In this document: positions 47,016 to 58,112 of the stretch, in pieces
Position numbering within the stretch: position 1 is the first letter of the stretch
How the letters are laid out: each line of letters opens with the position of its first letter
Source of the DNA: Rhodospirillaceae bacterium LM-1
GTDB lineage: Bacteria > Pseudomonadota > Alphaproteobacteria > Rhodospirillales > WMHbin7
Assembly: GCA_902725215.1 (NCBI GenBank)
Contig: CACUVI010000027.1
Location: 47,454-111,453 of the forward strand
Direction: 5' to 3'
DNA: 64,000 nt
The notes under the pieces: generated by a model
The model's database searches: none
Told to the model about the DNA's origin: nothing
The model's input: only the letters and a program-made list of their open reading frames with translations
Position numbers and translations under genes: made by a program

Positions 47016-49079
47016 ATGCCAAAACTCACCATCGACGGCATTGAAATCGACGTCGCTCCGGGCACCACCATTTTGCAGGCGGCCGAGACCTTGGGCATCG
47101 AGATCCCGCGCTTTTGCTATCACGAACGCCTTTCCATTGCGGGCAATTGCCGCATGTGCTTGGTCGAGGTGGAAAAGGCCCCCAAGCCGGTGGCGTCTTG
47201 CGCCATGCCGGTGGGCGAGGGGATGGTGGTGCGCACCAGCACCGCCAATGTGCTGAAGGCCCGTAAGGGCGTGATGGAACTGATTTTGATCAACCATCCG
47301 CTCGATTGTCCGATCTGCGATCAGGGCGGCGAATGCGATTTGCAAGATCAGGCGGTGGCCTATGGCCGTGACCGGGGCCGTTTCGCCGAGATCAAGAACG
47401 CGCTTAAGAAGAAGGATTTCGGCCCCTTGGTGAAGGCCGAGATGACGCGCTGCATCACCTGCACGCGTTGTGTGCGCTTCACCACCGAAGTGGCGGGCGT
47501 GCCCGATCTGGGCGGCATCGGCAGGGGCGAGCATCTGGAAATCGACACTTATGTCGGCAAGGCGATCGGCACCGAATTGTCGGGCTGCCTGATCGATCTG
47601 TGCCCGGTGGGGGCGCTGACCAGCGCGCCTTATGCCTTCAAGGCGCGCCCTTGGGAGCTGAAGAAAACCGAGACTATCGATTGTTTGGACGCTTTGGGTT
47701 CGAACATCCGGGCCGACAGTCGCGGCAACGAAGTTTTGCGCGTCATGCCGCGCAACAATGACGACATCAATGAAGAATGGCTGGGCGACAAAAGCCGCTT
47801 CGCGGTGGATGGCTTGATGCGTGGCCGCCTTGACCGGCCCTATATCCGCGAAAACGGACATTTGCGCGAAGCCAGTTGGACTGAAGCGCTTAATTTGGCG
47901 GCGTCGAAGCTGAAAAGCACGCCCGCCGCCGCCATGGCCGCCATTGCGGGCGATCTGGCCGATTGCGAATCCATCGCCGCCCTGAAAGACCTGATGACCG
48001 ACCTGAAGGTGGCCAGTCTCGATTGCCGCCAGGATTTCGCGCAGATCGATCCTTCCTGCCGGGCGGGCTATTTGTTCAATGCCACCATCGCGGGCATCGA
48101 ACAGGCCGATGCGCTTTTGTTGATCGGCGCCAATCCTAGGAAGGAAGCGCCGGTTCTGAATGCGCGCATCCGCAAGCGCTCGCTGAAGTCCAATTTCCCG
48201 GTGGGCGTGATCGGTCCCAAGATGGACCAGATTTTCAAGTACGAGCATCTGGGCGACAGCGCCGCCCTGATCGAGGATATCGCTTCGGGCAAGCATCCTT
48301 TCGCGGGCGTGCTGAAGGCGGCCAAGAAGCCGATGCTGATTCTGGGCATGGGGGCGTTGTCGCGCCATGACGGAAGCGCCATCCTGGCCGCCGCCCGCAA
48401 ACTGGCCGAAAGCTGCGGCATGATCGCCGACGGCTGGAACGGGTTCTCGGTGCTGCATACGGCGGCCGCGCGCGTGGGCGCCCTTGATCTCGGCTTCGTG
48501 CCGGAAAGGGGCGGGCGCGACGTCAAGGGTATCCTGGACGGCGCTTCGAAGGGCGACGTCAAACTGGTTTATCTGTTGGGCGCCGACGAGATCGACGTGT
48601 CGCGCCTGGGTTCGGCTTTCGTCATCTATCAGGGCCATCACGGCGATGTGGGTGCTGCGCGCGCCGACATCATTCTGCCGGGTGCGGCCTATACCGAAAA
48701 GAACGCCACCTACGTGAACACCGAAGGGCGCGTGCAGCAGGCCAAGCTGGCCGTTTTCCCGCCCGGTCAAGCCAGGGAAGATTGGCGGATCATCCGCGCT
48801 TTGGCCGACGTCATCGGCATCCATATGCCCTACGACAATCTAAGCCAGATGCGCGCCCGGCTGTGTGACATCAATCCGCTGTTCGCCAAGCAGGACGTGG
48901 TGACGCCTGCCGCCTGGGGAGCGTTCGGAACGCCAGGGCCGGTGGCCGATGAGCCGTTGAAGACGGCGGTTGCCAACTATTACATGACCGACGCCATCGG
49001 CAGGGCTTCGCCCACCATGGCGGTTTGCGTCGAAACATTTGTCAGCGGCGCCAAGCCCAGGACGGGAACTCATGGCTGA
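47016..49079 (+). CDS. nuoG: NADH-quinone oxidoreductase subunit G
   Basis: This 75-kDa-type subunit conducts electrons through clusters N1b, N4 and N5. The 687-residue product has an N-terminal 2Fe-2S ferredoxin domain ([19 protein letters not shown]), the His-Cys3 site in [18 protein letters not shown], the N4 cysteines in [10 protein letters not shown], and a long molybdopterin-oxidoreductase-like domain without cofactor. The extra N7 site found in E. coli is not seen. Its end overlaps nuoH by eight bases. Confidence 0.97.
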   Translation: MPKLTIDGIEIDVAPGTTILQAAETLGIEIPRFCYHERLSIAGNCRMCLVEVEKAPKPVASCAMPVGEGMVVRTSTANVLKARKGVMELILINHPLDCPICDQGGECDLQDQAVAYGRDRGRFAEIKNALKKKDFGPLVKAEMTRCITCTRCVRFTTEVAGVPDLGGIGRGEHLEIDTYVGKAIGTELSGCLIDLCPVGALTSAPYAFKARPWELKKTETIDCLDALGSNIRADSRGNEVLRVMPRNNDDINEEWLGDKSRFAVDGLMRGRLDRPYIRENGHLREASWTEALNLAASKLKSTPAAAMAAIAGDLADCESIAALKDLMTDLKVASLDCRQDFAQIDPSCRAGYLFNATIAGIEQADALLLIGANPRKEAPVLNARIRKRSLKSNFPVGVIGPKMDQIFKYEHLGDSAALIEDIASGKHPFAGVLKAAKKPMLILGMGALSRHDGSAILAAARKLAESCGMIADGWNGFSVLHTAAARVGALDLGFVPERGGRDVKGILDGASKGDVKLVYLLGADEIDVSRLGSAFVIYQGHHGDVGAARADIILPGAAYTEKNATYVNTEGRVQQAKLAVFPPGQAREDWRIIRALADVIGIHMPYDNLSQMRARLCDINPLFAKQDVVTPAAWGAFGTPGPVADEPLKTAVANYYMTDAIGRASPTMAVCVETFVSGAKPRTGTHG

Positions 49080-50094
49080 TCTTCTCGTCAATCTCTGGTT
49101 TGAATATTTGTGGCCGCTTCTGTGGTTGGTCATCAAGATCGTGCTTATCGTGGTGCCGCTTCTGGTCGCCGTGGCGTACCTTACCTATGCCGAACGCAAG
49201 ATCATCGCCGCCATGCAAATGCGAAAGGGTCCCAACGTGGTCGGCCCCTTCGGCCTGTTGCAGCCCTTCGCCGACGGCTTGAAACTGTTCTTGAAGGAAA
49301 CCGTGCTGCCTACAAGGGCCAACGCCACGGTCTTCTTCCTGGCCCCCATGCTCACCTTCTTCCTGGCGCTGGCCGCCTGGGCGGTGATTCCCTTCGGGCC
49401 TGGGCTGGTGCTGGCCGACATCAATGTCGGCATCTTGTATCTGTTCGCGATTTCAAGCCTGGGCGTTTACGGCATCATCATGTCGGGCTGGGCGTCAAAC
49501 TCGCGATATGCCTTGCTGGGCGGCTTGCGCTCGGCGGCGCAGATGGTGTCCTACGAAGTGTCGATCGGCTTCGTGCTGATTTCGGTGCTGCTGACCGTTG
49601 GCTCGCTGAACCTGTCGGACGTGGTGACGGCGCAAAAGACGGTGTGGTTCTTCATCCCCCATCTGCCGATGTTCGTGGTCTTCTTCATCTCAGGGCTGGC
49701 TGAAACCAACCGCTCGCCCTTCGATCTGCCGGAAGCCGAGGCCGAACTGGTGGCGGGTTACAACGTCGAATATTCGTCGATGCCCTTCGCCCTGTTCTTC
49801 CTGGGCGAATACGCCAACATGATCCTGATGAGCGCCATGACCGTTATTTTGTTCCTGGGTGGCTGGCTGCCGCCGATGGATATCGCGCTGTTTACCTGGA
49901 TTCCCGGCCCCATCTGGTTTGCCGCCAAGATCGCCTTCGTGCTGTTCTTCTTCCTGTGGGTGCGCGCCACCTTCCCCCGCTATCGCTATGATCAGCTGAT
50001 GCGTTTGGGCTGGAAGGTGTTCTTGCCATTATCCCTGGCTTGGCTCGTCATCACCGCCGGTGTGCTTCAGTTCACCGGTCTGGTGCCGAAGTGA
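49072..50094 (+). CDS. nuoH: NADH-quinone oxidoreductase subunit H
   Basis: NuoH is the eight-helix membrane subunit that forms the entrance of the quinone chamber. The 340-residue product contains [23 protein letters not shown] and [25 protein letters not shown], both invariant family blocks, and [22 protein letters not shown]. The ATG at 49072 overlaps the nuoG stop; the frame is open 11 codons further upstream. Confidence 0.98.
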   Translation: MADLLVNLWFEYLWPLLWLVIKIVLIVVPLLVAVAYLTYAERKIIAAMQMRKGPNVVGPFGLLQPFADGLKLFLKETVLPTRANATVFFLAPMLTFFLALAAWAVIPFGPGLVLADINVGILYLFAISSLGVYGIIMSGWASNSRYALLGGLRSAAQMVSYEVSIGFVLISVLLTVGSLNLSDVVTAQKTVWFFIPHLPMFVVFFISGLAETNRSPFDLPEAEAELVAGYNVEYSSMPFALFFLGEYANMILMSAMTVILFLGGWLPPMDIALFTWIPGPIWFAAKIAFVLFFFLWVRATFPRYRYDQLMRLGWKVFLPLSLAWLVITAGVLQFTGLVPK

Positions 50095-50107
50095 GGAGGG
50101 GGCTAGG

Positions 50108-50599
50108 ATGAGTTTCATGAACAGCACGCTGCGCTCCTTCTTCTTGATCGAACTGTTGCAGGGCATGGCCTGCACGCTGAAGTATTTCTTCTTCAGGCCG
50201 TCCGTCACCATCAACTATCCCTTCGAGAAAGGGCCGCTTAGCCCGCGTTTCAGGGGCGAACATGCGCTTAGGCGCTATCCAAACGGAGAAGAGCGCTGCA
50301 TCTCGTGCAAGCTGTGCGAGGCGATTTGCCCGGCGCTGGCCATCACCATCGAAGGCGAGGTGCGCGAAGACGGAAGCAGGCGCGCCAGACGCTACGATAT
50401 CGACATGACGAAGTGCATCTATTGCGGCATGTGCCAAGAAGCCTGCCCGGTGGACGCCATCGTCGAAGGCCCGAATTTCGAGAACGCCACCGAAACAAGG
50501 GCCGAGCTGATGTACAACAAGGCCAAACTGCTCGCTAACGGCGAGCGCTGGGAAACCGAACTGGCGGCGCGCATCGAAGCCGATGCGCCCTACCGGTAA
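50108..50599 (+). CDS. nuoI: NADH-quinone oxidoreductase subunit I
   Basis: NuoI holds the 4Fe-4S clusters N6a and N6b on the path to N2. The 163-residue product has both ferredoxin motifs, [12 protein letters not shown] and [12 protein letters not shown], and the family block [20 protein letters not shown]. The start ATG follows GAGGAGGGGGCTAGG. Confidence 0.98.
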   Translation: MSFMNSTLRSFFLIELLQGMACTLKYFFFRPSVTINYPFEKGPLSPRFRGEHALRRYPNGEERCISCKLCEAICPALAITIEGEVREDGSRRARRYDIDMTKCIYCGMCQEACPVDAIVEGPNFENATETRAELMYNKAKLLANGERWETELAARIEADAPYR

Positions 50600-50620
50600 G
50601 GCCATGCAAGGGATGACACC

Positions 50621-51235
50621 ATGATCCAGGCCGCCGTCTTTTACATGTTCGCCATTCTCGCCGTCTTCGGCGGCGTGATGGTGATCTCGGCCAGGAACCC
50701 CGTTCATTCGGTGCTGTTCCTGATCTTCGTTTTCTTCAACGCGGCGGGCCTGTTCTTGCTGCTGGGCGCTGAATTCCTGGCCATGGTGCTGGTGGTGGTC
50801 TATGTCGGCGCGGTGGCGGTGCTGTTCTTGTTCGTGGTCATGATGCTCGACATCAATTTTGTCGAACTGCGGCAAGGTTTCTTGCATTACCTGCCGGTGG
50901 GCGCCGCCATCGGTCTCGTGCTTTTGATCGAGCTGGCCACCGTTTTCGTAGGCTGGCATGAAGCGCCCGAGGCCAAGCAGATGATCGCGGCGGCCACGCC
51001 CGACATGACGCAGGTGACCAACACCAAGGCGCTGGGGCAGATCATCTATACGAAATACCTGTTCTTGTTCCAGCTTTCGGGCATGGTTCTGCTGGTCGCC
51101 ATGGTGGGCGCCATCATGCTGACGTTGCGCAAGCGGCCCAGCACGAAGCGCCAGAACATAGCCGATCAGTTGGCGCGTAGGCCAGAGGACACCCTGGAAA
51201 TCCGCAAAGTGCCGGTGGGCGGAGGAATCGGATGA
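50621..51235 (+). CDS. nuoJ: NADH-quinone oxidoreductase subunit J
   Basis: NuoJ is a five-helix membrane subunit involved in coupling. The 204-residue product has the conserved third-helix stretch [27 protein letters not shown] with the pi-bulge region, and a polar C-terminal tail. It overlaps nuoK by four bases. Confidence 0.96.
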   Translation: MIQAAVFYMFAILAVFGGVMVISARNPVHSVLFLIFVFFNAAGLFLLLGAEFLAMVLVVVYVGAVAVLFLFVVMMLDINFVELRQGFLHYLPVGAAIGLVLLIELATVFVGWHEAPEAKQMIAAATPDMTQVTNTKALGQIIYTKYLFLFQLSGMVLLVAMVGAIMLTLRKRPSTKRQNIADQLARRPEDTLEIRKVPVGGGIG

Positions 51236-51543
51236 TGACCGTCGGCCTGGCCCATTACCTGATCGTCGCCGCCGCCCTGTTCACGCTGGGCGTGCTGGGC
51301 ATCTTTCTGAACCGCAAGAACGTCATCGTCATTTTGATGTCGGTTGAACTGATGCTGTTGGCGGTCAATCTCAATCTCGTCGCCTTTTCGTCGCATTTGG
51401 GCGATCTGGCCGGTCAGGTCTTCTCGATGTTCATCTTGACCGTTGCCGCCGCCGAGGCCGCCATCGGCCTGGCCATCGTGGTGGTTTTCTACCGCAATCG
51501 CGGGACCATCGCGGTCGAAGACATCAACCAGATGAAAGGCTGA
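51232..51543 (+). CDS. nuoK: NADH-quinone oxidoreductase subunit K
   Basis: NuoK is a three-helix membrane subunit with two buried glutamates on the proton path, seen here in [14 protein letters not shown] and [13 protein letters not shown]. The product is 102-103 residues. Two adjacent ATG codons (51232 and 51235) could start it; GGAGGA lies five or eight bases upstream. The first overlaps the nuoJ stop as ATGA. Confidence 0.97.
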   Translation: MMTVGLAHYLIVAAALFTLGVLGIFLNRKNVIVILMSVELMLLAVNLNLVAFSSHLGDLAGQVFSMFILTVAAAEAAIGLAIVVVFYRNRGTIAVEDINQMKG

Positions 51544-51548
51544 CGGAC

Positions 51549-53483
51549 ATGTCGATGACCCTTGCCGTCTTCCTGCCGCTGCTGGGCGCCGCCATCGCGG
51601 GCCTGATGAACCGCCGCCTGGGCGATCTGGGCGCACAGATCGTCACCTGTTCGGGCGTCGGCTTGGCCGCCATTCTGGCCATCCCCGTGTTCCTGGATGT
51701 GGCGCTTGGCCATAATCCGCAAACCGTGGTGTTGCTCGATTGGGTCAGTTCCGGCGATCTTCAGGTGCGCTGGGCGCTGAAATTCGACACGCTGACCGCC
51801 GTCATGGTGATGACCGTGACCTGGGTCTCGTTCATGGTGCATGTCTATTCCATCGGTTACATGCATCACGACCATTCCATCCCGCGCTTCCAATCCTACC
51901 TGTCGTTGTTCACTTTCTTCATGCTGATGCTGGTGACCAGCGACAATCTGGTGCAGATGTTCTTCGGCTGGGAAGGGGTGGGCGTCGCCTCATATTTGCT
52001 GATCGGCTTTTGGTACGACCGGCCCAGCGCCAACGCCGCCGCCATCAAGGCCTTTCTGGTCAACCGGGTGGGCGACTTTGGTTTCGCGCTTGGCATCTTC
52101 GGCGTCTTCGTGCTGTTCGACACCGTGCATCTGGACACCATCTTCGCGGCTTCGGCTTCGATGGCCAATGCCCGCATCGAGTTCCTGGGGCTGCAACTGC
52201 CCGCCATGACCACGCTGTGCCTGCTGCTGTTCGTGGGCGCCATGGGTAAATCGGCGCAATTGTTCCTGCATACGTGGCTGCCCGACGCCATGGAAGGCCC
52301 GACGCCGGTTTCCGCCTTGATCCATGCCGCGACGATGGTCACGGCTGGCGTTTTCATGGTGGCCCGCCTGTCGCCCTTGTTCGAGCAATCGGAAACCGCG
52401 CTGATGGTGGTGACCATCGTGGGCGCCTCAACCGCTTTCTTCGCCGCCACCGTGGGCTGCGTGCAGAACGACATCAAGCGGGTGATCGCCTATTCCACCT
52501 GTTCGCAATTGGGCTACATGTTCTTCGCCTGCGGCGTTTCGGCCTATTCGGCGGGCATCTTCCATCTGATGACGCACGCCTTCTTCAAGGCGCTGCTGTT
52601 CTTGGGGGCCGGTTCAGTCATCCACGCCATGTCCGACGAGCAAGACATCCGCAAGATGGGCGGCATCTGGAAACATATCAAGGTCACTTGGCTGTTGATG
52701 TGGATCGGCAATCTGGCGCTGGCGGGCATTCCCTTCTTTGCGGGCTATTATTCCAAGGACACGATCCTGGAAGCGGCCTGGGGCGCTGGCACCGGGGTTG
52801 GCCAATTCGCCTTCTGGATTGGGTCGCTGGTCGCCTTCCTGACAGCCTTCTATTCCTGGCGCCTTCTTATCTTGACGTTCCACGGCAAGCCCAGGGCCGA
52901 CGACCATGTCATGGCGCATGTCCATGAATCGCCGCCGGTGATGATCGTGCCCCTGATGGTGTTGGCCATCGGCGCCCTGTTCGCGGGCGGCATTGGTTAT
53001 GAAATGTTCGTGGGCCATGACCGGGCGCATTTCTGGGGCGACGCCATCGCTGTATTGGCAGCCCATGATTCGGTGGAAGCTGCGCATTCCGTGCCCACCT
53101 GGGTCAAGCTGCTGCCGGTGGTGCTGGCGGTGTCGGGCATTCTGCTGGCCTATGTCTTCTATGCCTTCCTGCCCGCCATTCCCAAATTCCTGGCCGAGCG
53201 TTTCCGCCCGGTCTACCTGTTCTTGTTGAACAAGTGGTATTTCGACGAGTTGTACGACTTTCTGTTCGTGCGTCCCGCCTTCTGGCTGGGCCGCGGCTTA
53301 TGGAAGGACGGCGACGGCGCCCTGATCGACGGTTGCGGCCCCGATGGGGTGGCGGCCTTCTGCCAGGGAGTTTTCAAGCGCCTGCAACGCTTCCAAAGCG
53401 GGCTGGTTTACCATTATGCCTTCGCCATGATCGCCGGCATGTTCGTGCTGGTGACTTGGTACGTCTACAACCAAGCGGGATGA
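51549..53483 (+). CDS. nuoL: NADH-quinone oxidoreductase subunit L
   Basis: NuoL is the distal antiporter-like proton channel of complex I. The 644-residue product has the Mrp-type core ([22 protein letters not shown] with the key glutamate, [33 protein letters not shown], and [15 protein letters not shown]) and the long C-terminal lateral helix ending in a transmembrane anchor ([18 protein letters not shown]). Confidence 0.98.
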   Translation: MSMTLAVFLPLLGAAIAGLMNRRLGDLGAQIVTCSGVGLAAILAIPVFLDVALGHNPQTVVLLDWVSSGDLQVRWALKFDTLTAVMVMTVTWVSFMVHVYSIGYMHHDHSIPRFQSYLSLFTFFMLMLVTSDNLVQMFFGWEGVGVASYLLIGFWYDRPSANAAAIKAFLVNRVGDFGFALGIFGVFVLFDTVHLDTIFAASASMANARIEFLGLQLPAMTTLCLLLFVGAMGKSAQLFLHTWLPDAMEGPTPVSALIHAATMVTAGVFMVARLSPLFEQSETALMVVTIVGASTAFFAATVGCVQNDIKRVIAYSTCSQLGYMFFACGVSAYSAGIFHLMTHAFFKALLFLGAGSVIHAMSDEQDIRKMGGIWKHIKVTWLLMWIGNLALAGIPFFAGYYSKDTILEAAWGAGTGVGQFAFWIGSLVAFLTAFYSWRLLILTFHGKPRADDHVMAHVHESPPVMIVPLMVLAIGALFAGGIGYEMFVGHDRAHFWGDAIAVLAAHDSVEAAHSVPTWVKLLPVVLAVSGILLAYVFYAFLPAIPKFLAERFRPVYLFLLNKWYFDELYDFLFVRPAFWLGRGLWKDGDGALIDGCGPDGVAAFCQGVFKRLQRFQSGLVYHYAFAMIAGMFVLVTWYVYNQAG

Positions 53484-53490
53484 GGCCCTG

Positions 53491-55215
53491 ATGAACAACT
53501 GGCCCCTTCTATCGCTCGTAACCTTCCTGCCACTGGCGGGTGCGGCCTTCATCATGTTCGTGCGCGGCGACGACAAGGTCGTGGCAGCCAACGCAAGGCA
53601 TGTGGCGCTTCTGACCTCGCTGGGCACCTTCCTGCTGTCGCTGGGCATCTGGATCAAGTTCGATCCCACCACGCCCGATTTCCAGTTGGTCGAGAAAGCC
53701 AATTGGCTGCCGCAGTTGAACATCACCTATCACATGGGGGTGGACGGCATTTCCATGCTGTTCGTCATCCTCTCCACCTTCCTGACGCCGATCTGCATCC
53801 TGCAAAGTTTCGGATCGATCGAGAAGCGGGTGAAGGAATACATGGTCGCCTTCCTGGTGCTGGAAACCATGATGGTGGGCATGTTCTGCGCGCTTGATTT
53901 CGTGCTGTTCTATTTCTTCTTCGAAGGCGTGCTTATTCCGATGTTCCTGATCATCGGCATCTGGGGCGGCCCCAGGCGCGTTTACGCCGCCTTCAAGTTC
54001 TTCCTCTACACCCTGGCGGGTTCCGTCCTGATGTTGGTCGCCATGCTGGCCATGTCTTGGCACGCGGGAACCTTCGACATTCCGACCCTGATGGGCATTC
54101 CCTTCCCGGTCTCGATGCAATACTGGCTGTGGCTGGCCTTCTTCGCCAGCTTCGCGGTCAAGGTGCCGATGTGGCCGTTCCATACTTGGTTGCCCGATGC
54201 CCATGTCGAGGCGCCGACCGGCGGCTCGGTCATCCTGGCGGGCGTGCTTTTGAAGATGGGCGCTTATGGCTTCATCCGGTTCTCGGTGCCGATGTTGCCC
54301 GAGGCGACGGAATATTTCACGCCGCTGATCTATACGCTGTCGATCGTCGCCATCATTTACACCTCGCTGGTGGCCCTGGCCCAGGAAGACATGAAGAAGT
54401 TGATCGCCTATTCTTCCGTGGCGCATATGGGTTTTGTCACCATCGGCATTTTCGCCATGACCCCGCAGGCGGTCGAGGGCGCCATCTTCCAGATGTTGTC
54501 GCATGGCGTGGTGTCGGGCGCTTTGTTCCTGTGCGTCGGCGTGGTCTATGACCGCATGCATACGCGCGAGATTTCTCGCTACGGCGGCTTGGTGCATCGC
54601 ATGCCGCGCTACGCCCTGGTCTTCATGGTCTTCATGCTGGCGGCCGTCGGCCTGCCCGGCACGTCCGGCTTCGTGGGCGAGTTCCTGGTGTTGCTGGGCG
54701 CTTTCCGCGCCAATACCTGGGTGGCGCTGCTGGCTTCGACCGGCGTGGTGTTGGGTGCGGCCTATATGTTGCTGCTTTACCGGCGCGTGGTGTTCGGCAA
54801 ATTGGTGCGCGAGGATCTGAAAAACATCCTTGATCTGAACATGCGCGAGATCGTGGTGTTCGCGCCGCTGATCGCCGTCGTTCTGTGGATGGGCATCTAT
54901 CCGTCCAGCTATCTGAACGTCATGCATGTCTCGGTCGATAATCTGATTCTGAACCATCAAACGTCGCTGGGAAAAATTCCGGTCCAGGCGCCTGCCCAGG
55001 CTGCACCCGAGGCGGCACCTCCCGCTGCCCCTGCGGCGCCTGAAGCCTCTGGCGCGCCTGCTGCGCCTGCCTCTGCAGCTGAACCACAGGCCTTGACGCC
55101 TGCGCAGCCTGCGGCGGAAGGCGCGCAGCAACCACCCACACCGGCCCCCGAGGCTACGACGCCCGTTGCCGCCCCTCCCGGTGGCGACAGCGTCCCACAA
55201 GCGAAGCAGGAGTAG
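53491..55215 (+). CDS. nuoM: NADH-quinone oxidoreductase subunit M with Pro/Ala-rich C-terminal extension
   Basis: NuoM is the middle antiporter-like proton channel. The first 495 or so residues are standard: [17 protein letters not shown] with the key glutamate, [28 protein letters not shown], and [19 protein letters not shown]. After the last helix ([16 protein letters not shown]) there is an unusual tail of about 80 residues made mainly of Pro, Ala, Gln and Glu, with no hydrophobic segment. The total is 574 residues, compared with about 500 normally. The tail is in frame with no interruption, and nuoN starts six bases after its stop. Confidence 0.96.
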   Translation: MNNWPLLSLVTFLPLAGAAFIMFVRGDDKVVAANARHVALLTSLGTFLLSLGIWIKFDPTTPDFQLVEKANWLPQLNITYHMGVDGISMLFVILSTFLTPICILQSFGSIEKRVKEYMVAFLVLETMMVGMFCALDFVLFYFFFEGVLIPMFLIIGIWGGPRRVYAAFKFFLYTLAGSVLMLVAMLAMSWHAGTFDIPTLMGIPFPVSMQYWLWLAFFASFAVKVPMWPFHTWLPDAHVEAPTGGSVILAGVLLKMGAYGFIRFSVPMLPEATEYFTPLIYTLSIVAIIYTSLVALAQEDMKKLIAYSSVAHMGFVTIGIFAMTPQAVEGAIFQMLSHGVVSGALFLCVGVVYDRMHTREISRYGGLVHRMPRYALVFMVFMLAAVGLPGTSGFVGEFLVLLGAFRANTWVALLASTGVVLGAAYMLLLYRRVVFGKLVREDLKNILDLNMREIVVFAPLIAVVLWMGIYPSSYLNVMHVSVDNLILNHQTSLGKIPVQAPAQAAPEAAPPAAPAAPEASGAPAAPASAAEPQALTPAQPAAEGAQQPPTPAPEATTPVAAPPGGDSVPQAKQE

Positions 55216-55220
55216 ATGGC

Positions 55221-56678
55221 ATGAGCGGCGCACTTCCCGTCATGGCTCCGGCGTTGCCCGAAATCTTTCTGGCCGTGGCCGCCATGGCCGTTCTGATGCT
55301 GGGCGTTTTCGGCAAGGGCGAGGAACATCCGCGCCTGTTCTTCTATATGGGCGCCATTCTTCTGGTGCTGGCTGGCGGCTTGGCCTATCTGGTCACGCTC
55401 AAGGGCGGGGTTGCTGCTCACGCCTTTGACGGCCTGTTCGTGCAAGACGGCTTTGCGCGTTTCATGAAGTTGATGGTGCTGGGAGCTTCGGCCTTTACGC
55501 TGGCGATGGCGCGCGCTTGGTTCGAGCGCGAAAAGCTGGCGCGTTTCGAATATCCCGTGCTGGTGATGTTCGCTGCGCTGGGCATGTGCGTGATGATCTC
55601 GGCCAACGATCTGATGGCTTTGTATATGGGGCTTGAACTACAAAGCCTGTCCCTGTACGTGATCGCCGCCTATCATCGCGACAATGCGCGTTCGACCGAG
55701 GCGGGCTTGAAATATTTCATGCTGGGCGCATTGGCTTCCGGCCTGCTGCTGTTCGGCATGTCTCTGGTCTATGGCTATGCGGGCGCCACCGGGTTCGAGC
55801 AGATCGCCAAGGTGTTGGGCCATGGTCACGCGCCGGTCGGCGTGCAGATCGGCATGGCCTTCATTCTGGCCGGTCTGGCCTTCAAGGTGGCCGCCGCTCC
55901 CTTCCATATGTGGACGCCCGATGTTTACGAGGGTGCTCCCACGCCGGTCACCGCCTTTTTCGCCATCGCCCCCAAGATTGCCGCCTTCGCGTTGATCATC
56001 CGCGTTCTGACGGGCCCCTTCGGCGACATGCTGCCTCAATGGCAGCCGATTTTGGTGCTGATCTCCATTCTGTCGATGACCATCGGCGCTTTCGGCGCGC
56101 TGGGTCAGACCAACATCAAACGGCTGATGGCTTACAGCTCGATCGGCCATGCGGGTTACGCGCTGGTGGGTTTGGCGGTTGGCAATCAGGAAGGCGTCAC
56201 CGGCGTTTTGGTCTATCTGGCGATTTATCTGGCCATGAATATGGGCGCTTTCGCCGTCATCCTGGCCATGCGGGTCAAGGGGCGCGCCGTCGAGGGCATC
56301 GACGATCTGGCGGGACTGGCGCGCACCAATCCCCTGATGGCGCTGGCCATGGCGCTGTTCATGTTTTCGATGGCGGGCATTCCGCCCTTGGCCGGGTTCT
56401 TCGGCAAGCTGTATGTGTTCCTGGCGGCCGTCCATGCGGGCCTGTACACGCTGGCCATTCTGGGCGTGCTGACCAGCGCGGTCGCCGCCTTCTATTACCT
56501 GCGCATCGTCAAAGTGATGTATTTCGACGAGCCTGTCGAAGCCTTGGACAAGGCCATCGGGCGGACCATGAGCGTGGTGCTGACCGTTTCCACCATCGTG
56601 GTCGCCTTCTTCTTCCTGGTTCCGATGCCTGTGCTTCGGCTGTCGGAAGCGGCGGCGAAGACGTTGTTTCCCCACTGA
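55221..56678 (+). CDS. nuoN: NADH-quinone oxidoreductase subunit N
   Basis: NuoN is the proximal antiporter-like proton channel. The 485-residue product has MALYMGLELQSLSLYVIAAYHRD with the key glutamate, FKVAAAPFHMWTPDVYEGAPTPVTAFFAI, and KRLMAYSSIGHAGYALVG. It closes the nuo set, and its stop overlaps the birA start (TGATG), so birA is translated from the same message. Confidence 0.97.
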   Translation: MSGALPVMAPALPEIFLAVAAMAVLMLGVFGKGEEHPRLFFYMGAILLVLAGGLAYLVTLKGGVAAHAFDGLFVQDGFARFMKLMVLGASAFTLAMARAWFEREKLARFEYPVLVMFAALGMCVMISANDLMALYMGLELQSLSLYVIAAYHRDNARSTEAGLKYFMLGALASGLLLFGMSLVYGYAGATGFEQIAKVLGHGHAPVGVQIGMAFILAGLAFKVAAAPFHMWTPDVYEGAPTPVTAFFAIAPKIAAFALIIRVLTGPFGDMLPQWQPILVLISILSMTIGAFGALGQTNIKRLMAYSSIGHAGYALVGLAVGNQEGVTGVLVYLAIYLAMNMGAFAVILAMRVKGRAVEGIDDLAGLARTNPLMALAMALFMFSMAGIPPLAGFFGKLYVFLAAVHAGLYTLAILGVLTSAVAAFYYLRIVKVMYFDEPVEALDKAIGRTMSVVLTVSTIVVAFFFLVPMPVLRLSEAAAKTLFPH

Positions 56679-57400
56679 TGCCGGTTCGTCTGCCGCCGAC
56701 TTTTGTTCTTCACCGAAGAGCGGATGTCGGCAGCACGAATGACGAGGCAAAAGATTTGGCTGCGAGCGGCGCTGGTGGGGGCGCGCTGGTTTGGGCGGAT
56801 CAACAAACCGGTGGGCGAGGGCGTCGCGGACGAAGTTGGGAAAGCCCGCCGGGAAATCTGTATTGCTCGCTGATCCTTAAACCCGATGTGCCCCTGATGC
56901 GGGCCGCCGAACTGGGGTTCGTGGCGGCGCTGGCCATTCATGATTTTGCCCAACGGGCGGCACCTCAAGCCAACGTGCGCCTTAAATGGCCCAATGACGT
57001 GCTGGCCGATGGGGCCAAGATTTCCGGCATTCTGTTGGAGGCTTTGGAGCCATCGGGCGTGGTGCTGGGCATGGGGATCAATATCGCCACTGCGCCTTCG
57101 GCCACACCCTATCCGGCGGCGGCGTTGTCGGCTTGGAACAAGGATCTATCCGTCGAGGCGGCGCTGGAAAGCCTGATGGCGGGGCTGTGGGATCTGTACG
57201 GGCTTTGGCGGGAGCAGGGCTTTTTGCCGATCCGAGAGATGTGGCTGGCCAGCGCCAAGGGGCTGGGCGAACCCATCGAGGTCAGGCTGGAGGATCGCAA
57301 GCTGACGGGACTCTTCACCGGCCTCGATGAGCAAGGAGCGCTGATCCTGGATGGCGACACCCGCATCCTGGCCGGGGATGTGTTCTTCCCGAATAGATAA
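56678..57400 (+). CDS. birA: Biotin--[acetyl-CoA-carboxylase] ligase
   Basis: This enzyme attaches biotin to carrier proteins such as acetyl-CoA carboxylase. The 240-residue product has the biotinyl-AMP loop GGRGRRGRSWESPPGNLYCS, the catalytic KWPNDVL and the C-terminal SH3-like domain. It is the short type, without the N-terminal DNA-binding domain of E. coli BirA, so it does not repress biotin genes. It is coupled to nuoN; nuoN-birA-coaX is a recurring order in alphaproteobacteria. Confidence 0.94.
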   Translation: MPVRLPPTFVLHRRADVGSTNDEAKDLAASGAGGGALVWADQQTGGRGRRGRSWESPPGNLYCSLILKPDVPLMRAAELGFVAALAIHDFAQRAAPQANVRLKWPNDVLADGAKISGILLEALEPSGVVLGMGINIATAPSATPYPAAALSAWNKDLSVEAALESLMAGLWDLYGLWREQGFLPIREMWLASAKGLGEPIEVRLEDRKLTGLFTGLDEQGALILDGDTRILAGDVFFPNR

Positions 57401-57436
57401 GAAAAACGGAGCGAAGCGACAGGGCGTAAGTCTGCT

Positions 57437-57982
57437 CTAAAGCGAGAAATGGCTGGCCACGAAGGCGTCGATGTCGGCTTCGGTCCAGCCGCGCGCCTTC
57501 AAGTCGCTGCGGATGGCGGCCACATCGACATTGGGCCAGGTGTGGCAGTCGGCCAGGGTGTGGCCGTCGGCCTCGACGATGCGAAAATCGTAAGGCCGCT
57601 TCTCGGACGCGAACACGTCGTACAGCAGCACCTGATCCACTTGGTTGTCGGGCAGGAAAGTGAGGATGCGCGGCTTGGTGGCGTAAAGCTGGGCGGGTTC
57701 GATCCAGTCGGCCGAGGCCACGATCAATTCGTCGCCCTTCTGACAGGTGCGCGCCGCCGCCCCGTTCAGCACGCAGCAGCGGGAACCCGGCTGGCCGTGA
57801 ATGACATAGGTGCTGATTCTGGCCCCGGAATTCTTGTTCCATATTTCCACGAATTCCATGGGATAGATGCCCGCCTGCTCGCATTGTTCAGGGTCCAGCG
57901 TGATCGATCCGTGATAGTTCAGATCGGCCCCGGTTACCCGGATGCCATGCAGTTTGGCGCGAATGGTCTTAATCAGCGGCAC
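57437..57982 (-). CDS. panD: Aspartate 1-decarboxylase with C-terminal extension
   Basis: PanD makes beta-alanine for pantothenate and CoA; it is made as a proenzyme that cleaves itself to form a pyruvoyl group. The cleavage site is G25-S26 in [10 protein letters not shown]10, W48, R55, Y59 (ARISTYVI) and N73 (VLNGAAAR) sit where the known active-site residues are. The family length is about 126 residues; this protein has 181. The extra 55 or so residues after about 125 ([20 protein letters not shown], then [19 protein letters not shown]) look folded and are unassigned. It is on the opposite strand between birA and coaX, which also serves CoA synthesis. Confidence 0.92.
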   Translation of the reverse strand: MPLIKTIRAKLHGIRVTGADLNYHGSITLDPEQCEQAGIYPMEFVEIWNKNSGARISTYVIHGQPGSRCCVLNGAAARTCQKGDELIVASADWIEPAQLYATKPRILTFLPDNQVDQVLLYDVFASEKRPYDFRIVEADGHTLADCHTWPNVDVAAIRSDLKARGWTEADIDAFVASHFSL

Positions 57983-58112
57983 GTTGAAAATCCCTGTCCG
58001 TTAGGCCGTTAAAATATGAAAACCGGTATCCATATGCCATAATTATCTTCCCGTCGGCGTTGACGCTGGCCTGCCAAGGGGTTATCCCTTTGTCAAACAA
58101 GAGGTTCCAGCC

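Noticed and set aside
46992..48824. 610-residue open frame on the minus strand opposite nuoG
   Set aside because: It is the antisense of a clear nuoG; high GC leaves long stop-free frames opposite real genes, and its translation is His/Gln/Arg-rich with no domain.
53509..55233. 574-residue open frame on the minus strand opposite nuoM
   Set aside because: Mirror of nuoM, with the same low-complexity His/Arg/Gln composition typical of antisense frames.
56678..57400. BirA as a transcriptional repressor
   Set aside because: The N-terminal helix-turn-helix domain is absent; only the ligase and C-terminal domains are present.
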